34,880 bases of DNA, from NCBI GenBank assembly GCA_034437455.1, contig DAOTUB010000274.1:1-34880 (forward strand), read 5' to 3'. The position numbers were made by a program, and so were the translations under genes. Under the pieces are notes generated by a model that saw nothing but the letters and a program-made list of their open reading frames with translations, did no database searches and was not told the DNA's origin. Of the stretch, positions 14,787 through 22,138 are shown in pieces. Position 1 is the stretch's first letter; each line of letters begins with the position of its first letter. The DNA comes from DAOTUB01 sp034437455 (GTDB lineage: Bacteria; Chloroflexota; Anaerolineae; B4-G1).

Positions 14787-17626
14787 TTGCCCAGTATGTG
14801 CTGAAAAGTTTCTCTCGCCACAAAGCGCGCACCGCCATCGTGGTATTGGCGTTGTTGGTAGTGACCGCCATGCTGGTGGCGCTCAACAACGGCGTCGAGT
14901 CGCTGCAACGGCAAGTCGTCGAGCTCGTCGAGCAGATGGAGGGCGAGCACGACATCACCGTCACCCGCGCCGAGACCAGCCCCAGTCAGTACATTGACGT
15001 CGAGCACGTCTCCGCCGTTCTGCGCCAGGCCGATCCAGCTGTGACGGCGGTCTACCCGCGCTTCCTGGCGACGGTCGAATTGCAGGGGGCGGGGCAGATC
15101 GGCAACGGTTCGCTGATAGCGCGCGCGCCCGAAGACGAACTGGGCCAGGTAAAGATACTGGAGGGAGAGCACAATTTGGAGGGCGACCGCATCGTCGTTC
15201 TGCGCGTGACGGCGGACACCTTCGGTCTGAAGGTCGGCGACGAGGTGGATCTGAGCTACCTCTTGCCGCTCTCTCGGATGAAGGGGTACGAGTTGCCAGC
15301 AGACGCCAGCGCGGGCCGCGTGACGCGCCGTTTCACCATCAGCGGCATCGGGCTGGCGACCGGGTTGGGCGGCGCGGAACAGAACGGCGTTCTGGCGAGC
15401 GTCGAGACGGTGCAGGATTGGCTCGACATACCGGGCCGGGCAGAGCGGTTGGTCATCGTTCTGGACGAGAATGTCTACAGCTCCCTGAACACACAGACTG
15501 CCATCTTTCGCGTGCGGCACATCGCCGAGCGGATGTACGATGCGTTGGGAGACGAGGTCGAGACCTACGACATCTCGCTCGGCAAAGCCCAGGCGCTCGA
15601 CTTTGCCGACGTCGCCTTTGCGATTATGCGCTCGCTCGGTGCCGTCTATGGCTTCCTCGTGATGGGCGTCGTCGGCCTGCTGGTCTATTCGATCATCAAC
15701 ACCAACGTGGAGGAGCGACGACGAGACCTGGCCTTTCTGCGCATCCTGGGGGCTAAACGGCGTCATCTCTTCGGATTGGTGCTGATCGAGGTAGCCATCG
15801 TCGGCCTGATCGGCGTGGGGCTGGGATCCGTGGTTGGACATGCTATCAGCGTCTGGATCATCGCGCCGCTGGCGAATTTCTTTATCACCCAGGCCGGAGA
15901 TGCGGGCACGGAACTGGGCATCAATTTCGAGATGGCGATCACCGGGGTCGCGATGGTTCGGGCGGCGGCGATCGCGGCGGTAGTGTTGGCGATCGCGGCC
16001 ATCGCGCCGGCGCGCAAGGCGGCGGGCACCAAGGTCCGCTACGCCGTCAACCCCGGCTCCGCCGACAACCTCCAGATCGAAGACCTGAGCCAGTTGCGCT
16101 CGCGCAAGTTCGACGTACGCATCGTCGTCGCCGGTATCGTGCTCACCATCATGTGGCTGTTGATCTTTATCGGCACCGAGTTTCTCTTTGTGCAAGGGAA
16201 CGAGTCGATCATCAGCGTCTTTATGTTCGGCGGCATGGCGTTGTTGGTGATCGGCGTCAGTCTGCTCTTTTTCGCCTTGACTATTCCTTTTGAGCGTATC
16301 TTGATTTTCGTGGGCGAGGCGATTTTCCCCCGGCTGACCTTTTTCGCTGGTCCCAACCTGATGCGCGCCAAACAACGGAACACAATGATCGCGCTGATGA
16401 TCGTCTTTAGCGCGACGCTGCCCACCTTCCTGGGGACGATGGCCGCGCTGGAGCAAAAGAACTATGACGTTCAGGCCCGCTTCGACAATGGCGCGCCGGT
16501 GATCGCGCAACTATCGCGCTGGGGACGGTACATCTTTGCCCAGAAGGACGAGGAAAACCTGTTACCGAGTTTCCTGGACGAGTTCCGCGCGGTGGAGGGC
16601 ATCGGAGAGGTGGTCGGCCTGACAGCAGGGTATCGCGCCAACGGGACGAACAAGGTCGCGCTGCGTGACACCGCGGTCGAGGTGCAGGGGATCACCCGCT
16701 CGCTGGACGGCATCGTCTACGATGACCTGGCGGAGTATTACGCCGGAGGTCCAGAGGCGTTTGACGTGATCCTGGCCGAGCCGGACACGATCATCCTGGG
16801 CGCGGGGTACGCAGATTTTATGGATCTGAGCGTGGGCGACGTCGTGCGCTTGCAGGGTGTGGGCCGGGATCATCGGGTCAATATGCGCGTGGTCGGGCTG
16901 ATCGAGCGGTTTCCGGGCTTTGAGGGCTTTACGCGCAACGAGAACTATGTGCGTTGGGGAAGTTCGGCGGGGTTCGTCTCGTTGGACACCTACCTCCGCC
17001 TGACCCACGACCCTACTATCGAAACTGTCTGCCCGCGCGGAATCTGTTCGCCCGACGAGCGGGAACAGCCGGTCATCACCCAAATCCTGGCGACGACGAC
17101 GGAGGGCGCGGACGAGGAACAGGTGGTCACCGATCTGCGGGAGCTTTTCGCTGACCGTGAGGACGTGTGGGTGCAATCGACCGCCGAGGATATTCACACC
17201 ACCGAGCAATCCATGCGCACCATGCGCGTGATGATGCTCATCATGACGGCGCTCTCGTTCATCACCAGCATTTTTGGCGTCTTTGCCGTCGTCTACGTGG
17301 CGGTCTATGTGCGGCGGCTAGAGATCGGGATGCTCAAGGCGATCGGTATGCGGCGGCGCGAGTTGGTGGGCGCTTTTGCGCTCGAATCGGTGATGATGAC
17401 GGTCAGCGCGTCGTTGACGGGCGTGACCGCCGGGACGGTGTTGGGTTACGTCTTTTACAGCAGCAACAATATGATGCGCAACGTACCGACGCAGTTAACG
17501 TTCGACTGGCTGACGACGACGGCCATCCTCGTCATGGTCGTCCTGGCGAGTGTCGTCAGCGCCAGCCTGGCCGCGCGCGGCGTGGTGCGGAGCAAGGTGA
17601 CGAAAATTTTGCGAGAGGCGTGGTAG
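14783..17626 (+). CDS. FtsX-domain ABC permease, large two-repeat form
   Basis: This 947-residue membrane protein has one N-terminal helix (about 15-38) followed by an extracytoplasmic domain to about 275. A first FtsX domain spans about 277-420 (VEERRRDLAFLRILGAKRR loop). A central helix pair lies at about 443-540, then a second large extracytoplasmic domain, then a C-terminal FtsX domain from about 810 (RRLEIGMLKAIGMRRRELVG loop). The two basic coupling loops dock the ATPase. It is longer than MacB (about 650) and resembles the two-repeat FtsX permeases of Gram-positive and Chloroflexota genomes. It probably moves a lipid, lipoprotein or peptide at the outer face of the membrane with the neighbouring adaptor. 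Confidence 0.92.
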   Translation: MIAQYVLKSFSRHKARTAIVVLALLVVTAMLVALNNGVESLQRQVVELVEQMEGEHDITVTRAETSPSQYIDVEHVSAVLRQADPAVTAVYPRFLATVELQGAGQIGNGSLIARAPEDELGQVKILEGEHNLEGDRIVVLRVTADTFGLKVGDEVDLSYLLPLSRMKGYELPADASAGRVTRRFTISGIGLATGLGGAEQNGVLASVETVQDWLDIPGRAERLVIVLDENVYSSLNTQTAIFRVRHIAERMYDALGDEVETYDISLGKAQALDFADVAFAIMRSLGAVYGFLVMGVVGLLVYSIINTNVEERRRDLAFLRILGAKRRHLFGLVLIEVAIVGLIGVGLGSVVGHAISVWIIAPLANFFITQAGDAGTELGINFEMAITGVAMVRAAAIAAVVLAIAAIAPARKAAGTKVRYAVNPGSADNLQIEDLSQLRSRKFDVRIVVAGIVLTIMWLLIFIGTEFLFVQGNESIISVFMFGGMALLVIGVSLLFFALTIPFERILIFVGEAIFPRLTFFAGPNLMRAKQRNTMIALMIVFSATLPTFLGTMAALEQKNYDVQARFDNGAPVIAQLSRWGRYIFAQKDEENLLPSFLDEFRAVEGIGEVVGLTAGYRANGTNKVALRDTAVEVQGITRSLDGIVYDDLAEYYAGGPEAFDVILAEPDTIILGAGYADFMDLSVGDVVRLQGVGRDHRVNMRVVGLIERFPGFEGFTRNENYVRWGSSAGFVSLDTYLRLTHDPTIETVCPRGICSPDEREQPVITQILATTTEGADEEQVVTDLRELFADREDVWVQSTAEDIHTTEQSMRTMRVMMLIMTALSFITSIFGVFAVVYVAVYVRRLEIGMLKAIGMRRRELVGAFALESVMMTVSASLTGVTAGTVLGYVFYSSNNMMRNVPTQLTFDWLTTTAILVMVVLASVVSASLAARGVVRSKVTKILREAW

Positions 17627-17646
17627 GAAGAGATTGGAGATCGAAA

Positions 17647-18942
17647 ATGACAAAGTGGAACTGGGTGGTATTGTTGATCGTAGCGATTCTGTTGGTCGGT
17701 TGTGGTAAACAGGCGATGGATATTCCGGTGGACAAAGCTGTTCCGAAGGAAGATATCTCGCAGCCAACATTGCCCCCGCCGCCGCCAGCCGGTAAGGCGA
17801 TCGTGGCGGATGGGCAATTGAACTCGCCCTATCCCAGCCTGCCACTGAGTTTTGGCGGCGGGGCGAGTGGACGAGTGCTGACGATCACCGTCAAGCCGGG
17901 CGACGTGGTCGAGGCCGGCGATCTGCTGGCGGTGCTGGACGATGCCGAGTTGCAGAAAGCGGTGGACGAAGCGCAGATCGACCTCGATCGAGCTGCCGTA
18001 AACCGCGAGCAATCCATCGCCCAGGCGGACGTCAACGTGCGGTTGGCGCAGATCGATCTGACTGACGCCCGCGAGGGGGCGACTGAGGCCGAATTGGCTG
18101 CTGCCTATGCCGCCGTGCGTGATGCTCGTATCGAGTTGGAGGTCGCGCAGCACGCCTATAGCGGCACGCTCAATTCCGCCTACGACTCGGCCGTCCGCTC
18201 CCGCAAGATCGAATTCGACTGGTACGTCGGACACTATCAACAGCAGAAAGCAAAGCACGAGCGTAATCCAAATCAGAGCGACCACGACCACGCGATGAAC
18301 GCCATGATCTCGGCGGAAGGACGGTTGAACGAGGCGATCGAGGAGGCACACATCGAGGAAATCCAGGCTACGAATCGCGTGGATCGAGCACGCAGCGCCC
18401 TCTATCAGTCCTGGAAGGAGTTGGAACTCTTGCAGAGTAGCCCGCTGACAGAGACGCTTCTGCGGGCCGAACTGGCCGTGGATCAGGCGTTGGTGGAGCG
18501 CGAGAGAGCGGAGGCGGATCTCGTCGAAGCGGAGCGAGTATTGGCCAACGCTCAGGAAGCTCTGGAGCACGCCCATCTCGTCGCCCCGTGGAAGGCCATC
18601 GTGCTCTCGGTAGACGTCGCGCCAGAGGCGACCGTCGGCGCGGGTACGCCGGTCGTTACCTTGCTCAACGCCGGAGATGGCCTCCGCTTTGTCACGCAGA
18701 ACTTGAACGAGCAGCACGTCGCCGACATCTTCCCCGGCCAGCGAGCGGTCGTCACGTTGCGCACCTTTGCCGAGACTCCACTGGAGGGGGAGATCGAGGC
18801 GGTGGTCCCGCAGGTTGGGCAGGCGGTGGAAGCGGACGCGCGCTTTACTGTCCGCGTGCGGTTGTCCCCCACCGCTTTGCGGTTGTTGCCGGGGCTGACG
18901 GGGCGTGTGGAGATCTTTACCAAGGCCGAGGCCGAGCAATGA
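17647..18942 (+). CDS. HlyD/MacA-like adaptor lipoprotein
   Basis: This 431-residue protein has a lipoprotein signal with Cys19 in LLVGC, a Pro-rich spacer (TLPPPPPAGK), a lipoyl half near 68-100, a long alpha-hairpin of about 200 residues (about 105-320) and a beta-barrel/lipoyl return half to the end. ATG 17647 follows GGAGAT at seven bases and 20 bases after the permease stop. Longer upstream frames overlap the permease and are rejected. The hairpin is unusually long and contains an insertion rich in His, Asn and Gln. MacA-type adaptors link a MacB permease to an outer-membrane duct; no TolC-like gene is present here. Confidence 0.9.
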   Translation: MTKWNWVVLLIVAILLVGCGKQAMDIPVDKAVPKEDISQPTLPPPPPAGKAIVADGQLNSPYPSLPLSFGGGASGRVLTITVKPGDVVEAGDLLAVLDDAELQKAVDEAQIDLDRAAVNREQSIAQADVNVRLAQIDLTDAREGATEAELAAAYAAVRDARIELEVAQHAYSGTLNSAYDSAVRSRKIEFDWYVGHYQQQKAKHERNPNQSDHDHAMNAMISAEGRLNEAIEEAHIEEIQATNRVDRARSALYQSWKELELLQSSPLTETLLRAELAVDQALVERERAEADLVEAERVLANAQEALEHAHLVAPWKAIVLSVDVAPEATVGAGTPVVTLLNAGDGLRFVTQNLNEQHVADIFPGQRAVVTLRTFAETPLEGEIEAVVPQVGQAVEADARFTVRVRLSPTALRLLPGLTGRVEIFTKAEAEQ

Positions 18943-18945
18943 ATT

Positions 18946-18981
18946 GCCCGGCTGAAACGTAAAATGCGATAGAATCGCATT
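18946..18981 (+). promoter_or_regulatory. Promoter with operator-like perfect palindrome over the -10
   Basis: TTGCCC (18946-18951) and TAGAAT (18970-18975) are spaced by 18 bases. The -10 lies within AATGCGAT (18963-18970), AGA, ATCGCATT (18974-18981), a perfect 8-bp inverted repeat with a three-base centre. A repressor bound here would block the -10. No T-run follows, so a terminator is less likely, although it also lies just after the adaptor stop. Confidence 0.45.
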
Positions 18982-19025
18982 CTCTTCAAACCACGAGTTG
19001 ATCACTGGCAAGGAGAAAAAATACG

Positions 19026-20018
19026 ATGACACCCAAACGAAAAGGGATGTGGCCCGCGTTGGTGTTGTTCTTTCTCGCACCGGCGATTGGCGAACTGCTC
19101 TCCGGTTCCTCTCCGCCAGCCGAGTTCTTCAATCCGTTCGGCTTGCTGGTGATGGCTGCGCTGTACGGCAGCGGCGCGATCCTCGTCCGCGAGCTGCGCG
19201 TCCGTTGGGATAAGGGTTGGCCGACGGTCTTTGTGCTCGGCGCGGCCTACGGCATCGTCGAGGAAGGGCTGATGGTCAAGTCGTTCTTCGACCCGAACTG
19301 GATGGACCTGGGCTTGCTGGGCACGTATGGGCGCTGGGCGGGCGTCAACTGGGTGTGGAGCCTGAACTTGACGATCTACCACGCCGTGGTCAGCATCGCC
19401 ATCCCGATCCTGCTGGTCGAATTGCTCTTCCCCGCGCAGCGCGACGAGCGTTGGGTGGGTCGGCGGGGGATGATTGGCCTTTCGCTGCTGCTGTTGGCCG
19501 ACGTGTTGCTCGGCTTTTTCCTGCTGACGCTGTATCGCCCGCCGTTCGTTCCCTATCTGCTGGCGATTGTCGCTACGGTCGTGTTGTTTCTGGTGGCGCG
19601 GCGGCTGCCGGTGCGTGAGGAAGCGATGCATTCGGCGCGCGTGCCGCGACCGTTGTGGTTTGCGTTGCTCGGCTTTGTCGCCCAATTTGTCTTTTTCTTC
19701 GGCATCTTCTGGGGGCTGCCTGAATTTGGCATACCTGTGCTGCTCACAATGCTGGCTGCCGTCGCGTTAGTCGCGCTCGTGGCTTGGGGAGTGCGCCGAA
19801 TGTCGCGCGGCGGCGCGTGGAACGACGAGCATCGGTTGGCGCTGGCGGGTGGCGTGTTGATGTTCTTTGTGCTGATCGCCCCGCTGCAAGAGCTTGATGA
19901 GACGCGAGTGGACAACACGACCGGGATGATGCTGGTCGGTCTCGTGACATTCCTGTTCCTCCTGTGGCTGTGGCGGCGGGTGCGCGCCGCGAGTGAAAAT
20001 CTCCAATTGGCCTGTTGA
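19026..20018 (+). CDS. Polytopic membrane protein of unknown function
   Basis: This 330-residue protein has about nine hydrophobic segments and short loops. AAGGAG lies ten bases before ATG 19026. An intramembrane acidic motif, AYGIVEEGLMVKSFF, and a later His in NLTIYHAVVSI recall the Glu-Glu/His arrangement of CPBP-type intramembrane proteases. Spacing and the missing third motif do not fit well, so I do not assign it. It lies 83 bases after the exporter adaptor on the same strand but appears to have its own promoter. Its stop is followed by a good terminator. Confidence 0.75.
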   Translation: MTPKRKGMWPALVLFFLAPAIGELLSGSSPPAEFFNPFGLLVMAALYGSGAILVRELRVRWDKGWPTVFVLGAAYGIVEEGLMVKSFFDPNWMDLGLLGTYGRWAGVNWVWSLNLTIYHAVVSIAIPILLVELLFPAQRDERWVGRRGMIGLSLLLLADVLLGFFLLTLYRPPFVPYLLAIVATVVLFLVARRLPVREEAMHSARVPRPLWFALLGFVAQFVFFFGIFWGLPEFGIPVLLTMLAAVALVALVAWGVRRMSRGGAWNDEHRLALAGGVLMFFVLIAPLQELDETRVDNTTGMMLVGLVTFLFLLWLWRRVRAASENLQLAC

Positions 20019-20039
20019 GACAGTTGAGCGCAAAATTAA

Positions 20040-20084
20040 GCCTGCTGCCCCGTCAAGAATGCGGGGCGGTGGGCGCTTTTGTTT
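20040..20084 (+). terminator. Intrinsic terminator after the membrane-protein gene
   Basis: A 13-bp stem, 20040-20052 with 20062-20074 (including G:T pairs, with CCCCG/CGGGG at the loop end), is followed by GCTTTTGTTT. It lies 22 bases after the stop at 20018. Confidence 0.75.
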
Positions 20085-20110
20085 GTGCAAGGGCTGGTGT
20101 TGAGTATAAT
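20083..20110 (+). promoter_or_regulatory. Predicted promoter upstream of the deacetylase gene
   Basis: TTGTGC (20083-20088) and a perfect TATAAT (20105-20110) are spaced by 16 bases. The transcript would carry a leader of about 250 bases containing the palindromic repeat and a small CAACGCC/GGCGTTG hairpin (20280-20295) before ATG 20362. Confidence 0.5.
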
Positions 20111-20150
20111 AGAGAAGTAGTTGGCATACAGAGGATTCTTACTCAAAGCC

Positions 20151-20256
20151 ATCATTCCGAGCGGAACGGAACGGAGTGGAGTGGAGTCGAGGAATCTCAC
20201 ATTGCGGAATTGGAGACCCTTCGACTCCGCTGCGCTCCGCTCAGGGTGACGGCAAT
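20151..20256. repeat. Palindromic repeat of the CATTCCGAGCG family, degenerate copy
   Basis: It starts CATTCCGAGCG, contains GAGTCGAGGAATCTC and ends CTCCGCTGCGCTCCGCTCAGGGTGAC. The same blocks occur in the copy at 21598-21712. The GGAACGGAACGGAGTGGAGTGGAGT core shows simple internal repetition. Confidence 0.65.
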
Positions 20257-20361
20257 TCTATAGTTTCTTGCTCACTGAACAACGCCGTGGCGTTGTGGTT
20301 TACTCGGAATGACGAGTTGAGGATGTCCGAGTGACAACCGCAGAGGAAAGGAGATGCTGTT

Positions 20362-21573
20362 ATGGAAACGAGATCGAGAAAACGGGCCTGGTTGCGCATC
20401 CTGGCGCTCTTTGCCCATCCCGACGACGAGATCTTTTGCGCGGGCGGGACGCTCGCCCGCCACGCTGCCGGGGGCGCCGAAGTGATGGTCGTCTCGGCTA
20501 CCCAGGGGGAGGCGGGACAGATTCGCGACGCGAACGTGGCGACGCGCCGGACGCTGGGTCGCGTGCGCGCCGAAGAGCTGCAACGTTCCTGCGAGCGGCT
20601 CGGCGTGCAGCAGGCGCTCTGCCTGGACTATGGCGACGGCAGGTTGCAGGACAACGATCCGCTGCCGTTGACCAGGCATCTGACACAGATCATCCGCTCT
20701 TTCCGGCCAGACGTCGTCATCACCTTCGGCCCCGATGGAGCCTACGGACATCCCGATCACGTGACGATCAGCGAACTCGCCACCAGGGCCTTTCATCTGG
20801 CTGGCGACGCCGAGCGATTTCCTGAACAACTGGAGGAGGGCCTGTCGCCGCGCACCCCTGGACGGCTCTACTACAGTTTCTTTCCCCGCAGCCGCCGTTT
20901 GCTCGCCGATCAACTGGTGAAGTGGTTGGTCGAGATCGAGCAGGAATTTGACGGCACGATCGAGTTTGCCTACGCGCTCTTGCTCTTTGCCGAAGAGGCC
21001 GCGATGCTGGGTTATTCCAGCGACGACGTGGCCGTGCAGTGGTTCCCGAAGGGGTTCTACATCGTCGAGCAGGGCGAACCGGCCACCAAGCTCTATCTGA
21101 TTCTCTCCGGGCAGGCGGAGGCTATCAAAGAGGAGGCGGATGGAACGCTGCACGTGCAGGGGCAGATCGGGCCGGGGCAGTTCTTTGGCGAGACAGGGCT
21201 GGCATACCACCAACCGCGCAGCGCACACGTGGTGGCGAGCGAGGATACCACGTGCATGATCCTCTCGCCCCACGCTCCCTCCAGCTTTGAGGGGCGCGGC
21301 GCCGACGCCGCGTTGACGGGGGACGACACGGGGGATCTGCCCGACGAGGTGATCGAGACGGGCGCGACCACCAAGATCGACGTCTCGGCCTTTGTGGAGC
21401 AAAAGGTCGCCGCCCTGTCGACCTACCGCACGCAGTTTCCGCTGGAGCCGGATATGTTTCCCATGCCGATGCTGCGCCAGGTGTTCAGCTACGAATACTT
21501 TGTGAGGGCGTATCCACCGCTGGAGCTGGAAAGCAGTTTGTTTTCCATGTCAGAGATGCTCAGCCGTCGGTAA
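20362..21573 (+). CDS. PIG-L/LmbE deacetylase with an inserted cyclic-nucleotide-binding domain
   Basis: This 403-residue protein starts with the PIG-L zinc-hydrolase fold: AHPDDE at residues 18-23 and HPDH at 130-133 give the metal ligands and catalytic Asp. Residues about 222-302 form a cyclic-nucleotide-binding domain with a recognisable phosphate-binding cassette, FFGETGL then PRSAHV (Glu277, Arg286). After an acidic linker the PIG-L C-terminal part resumes with KIDVSAFVEQKVAALSTYRTQ (339-359) and FSYEYFVRAYPP. The second domain is thus nested inside the first. PIG-L enzymes remove N-acetyl groups from sugars such as GlcNAc-inositol or bacillithiol precursors. The substrate here is unknown, and control of activity by cAMP or cGMP is an inference. 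ATG 20362 follows AAAGGAG at about nine bases. Confidence 0.9.
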   Translation: METRSRKRAWLRILALFAHPDDEIFCAGGTLARHAAGGAEVMVVSATQGEAGQIRDANVATRRTLGRVRAEELQRSCERLGVQQALCLDYGDGRLQDNDPLPLTRHLTQIIRSFRPDVVITFGPDGAYGHPDHVTISELATRAFHLAGDAERFPEQLEEGLSPRTPGRLYYSFFPRSRRLLADQLVKWLVEIEQEFDGTIEFAYALLLFAEEAAMLGYSSDDVAVQWFPKGFYIVEQGEPATKLYLILSGQAEAIKEEADGTLHVQGQIGPGQFFGETGLAYHQPRSAHVVASEDTTCMILSPHAPSSFEGRGADAALTGDDTGDLPDEVIETGATTKIDVSAFVEQKVAALSTYRTQFPLEPDMFPMPMLRQVFSYEYFVRAYPPLELESSLFSMSEMLSRR

Positions 21574-21597
21574 ATGAGTACAATGAGACTTTGAAAC

Positions 21598-21712
21598 CCC
21601 GTCATTCCGAGCGACCGAAGGGAGTCGAGGAATCTCCACGGTGGTCTTGTCTACGAAAGTGGAGATTCCTCGACTCCACTCCGCTGCGCTCCGTTTCGCT
21701 CGGAATGACGGG
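21598..21712. repeat. Near-perfect 115-base palindromic element
   Basis: The outer arms CCCGTCATTCCGAGCG (21598-21613) and 21697-21712 are perfect 16-bp complements. The inner arms 21621-21639 and 21659-21677 are perfect 19-bp complements with a 19-base loop. It lies between convergent genes and could terminate both. A second, degenerate copy is at 20151-20256, so it is a dispersed element rather than a unique terminator. Confidence 0.85.
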
Positions 21713-21824
21713 AATACGGGGACGGTTCCCTTGAGGGGTATCAGGTGGTGGGGGAGTTGGAGGATTATCCGCCAGGAGAGACGTTCTACTGGATGCGGAA
21801 GGAGATTTGAGGAGAAAAGTTTGC

Positions 21825-22115
21825 TCAGAGATCGGGATGCAGTATTTTCAGAATTCCCAATATCAACTCTATGATCCCTGCGACTTCCAATAGAATACCT
21901 ACGATCAAGCTCCTCACAGCCTGAATCTTGATCCCCATATCTGAAAGTGTGTTGGTGCCTTTCTCTACATCTCTTCTTCGCTGCCAAGGGATGAGAACCC
22001 GATATGGCAAAGAGCCTGGCTTCAGCATGGCGGGCCGACGCGAGTATTGCCAACCCCATAGAGCCAAGAAAAATCCCACCGACAGCGACAATACACCAAA
22101 GAACATCTCAGCCAT
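21825..22115 (-). CDS. Small two-helix membrane protein
   Basis: This 96-residue protein has helix 1 at about residues 3-22 and helix 2 at about 68-92 (SLIVGILLEVAGIIELILGI), joined by a basic loop containing PWQRRRDVEKG. No family is recognised. AAGG lies ten bases before ATG 22115, and the gene starts 23 bases after the stop of the bactofilin-like gene. It is therefore the last member of the four-gene unit. Confidence 0.65.
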   Translation of the reverse strand: MAEMFFGVLSLSVGFFLALWGWQYSRRPAMLKPGSLPYRVLIPWQRRRDVEKGTNTLSDMGIKIQAVRSLIVGILLEVAGIIELILGILKILHPDL

Positions 22116-22138
22116 TTTGTACTTGCCTTACTGTCATA

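Noticed and set aside
14756..16510. A 584-codon open frame opposite the FtsX permease
   Set aside because: It is a low-complexity, His/Asp/Arg-rich antisense shadow caused by GC-rich codons of the real gene, with no motif and no start signal.
17167..17646. Upstream extension of the adaptor reading frame
   Set aside because: It overlaps the permease in another frame, and ATG 17647 has a ribosome site and a lipoprotein signal.
17455..19080. A 541-codon minus-strand frame opposite the adaptor
   Set aside because: The adaptor on the plus strand has a lipobox, a ribosome site and family motifs; the antisense frame has none.
19026..20018. Calling the membrane protein a CPBP-type intramembrane protease
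   Set aside because: A Glu-Glu motif and one His are present but the expected spacing and third motif are not convincing.
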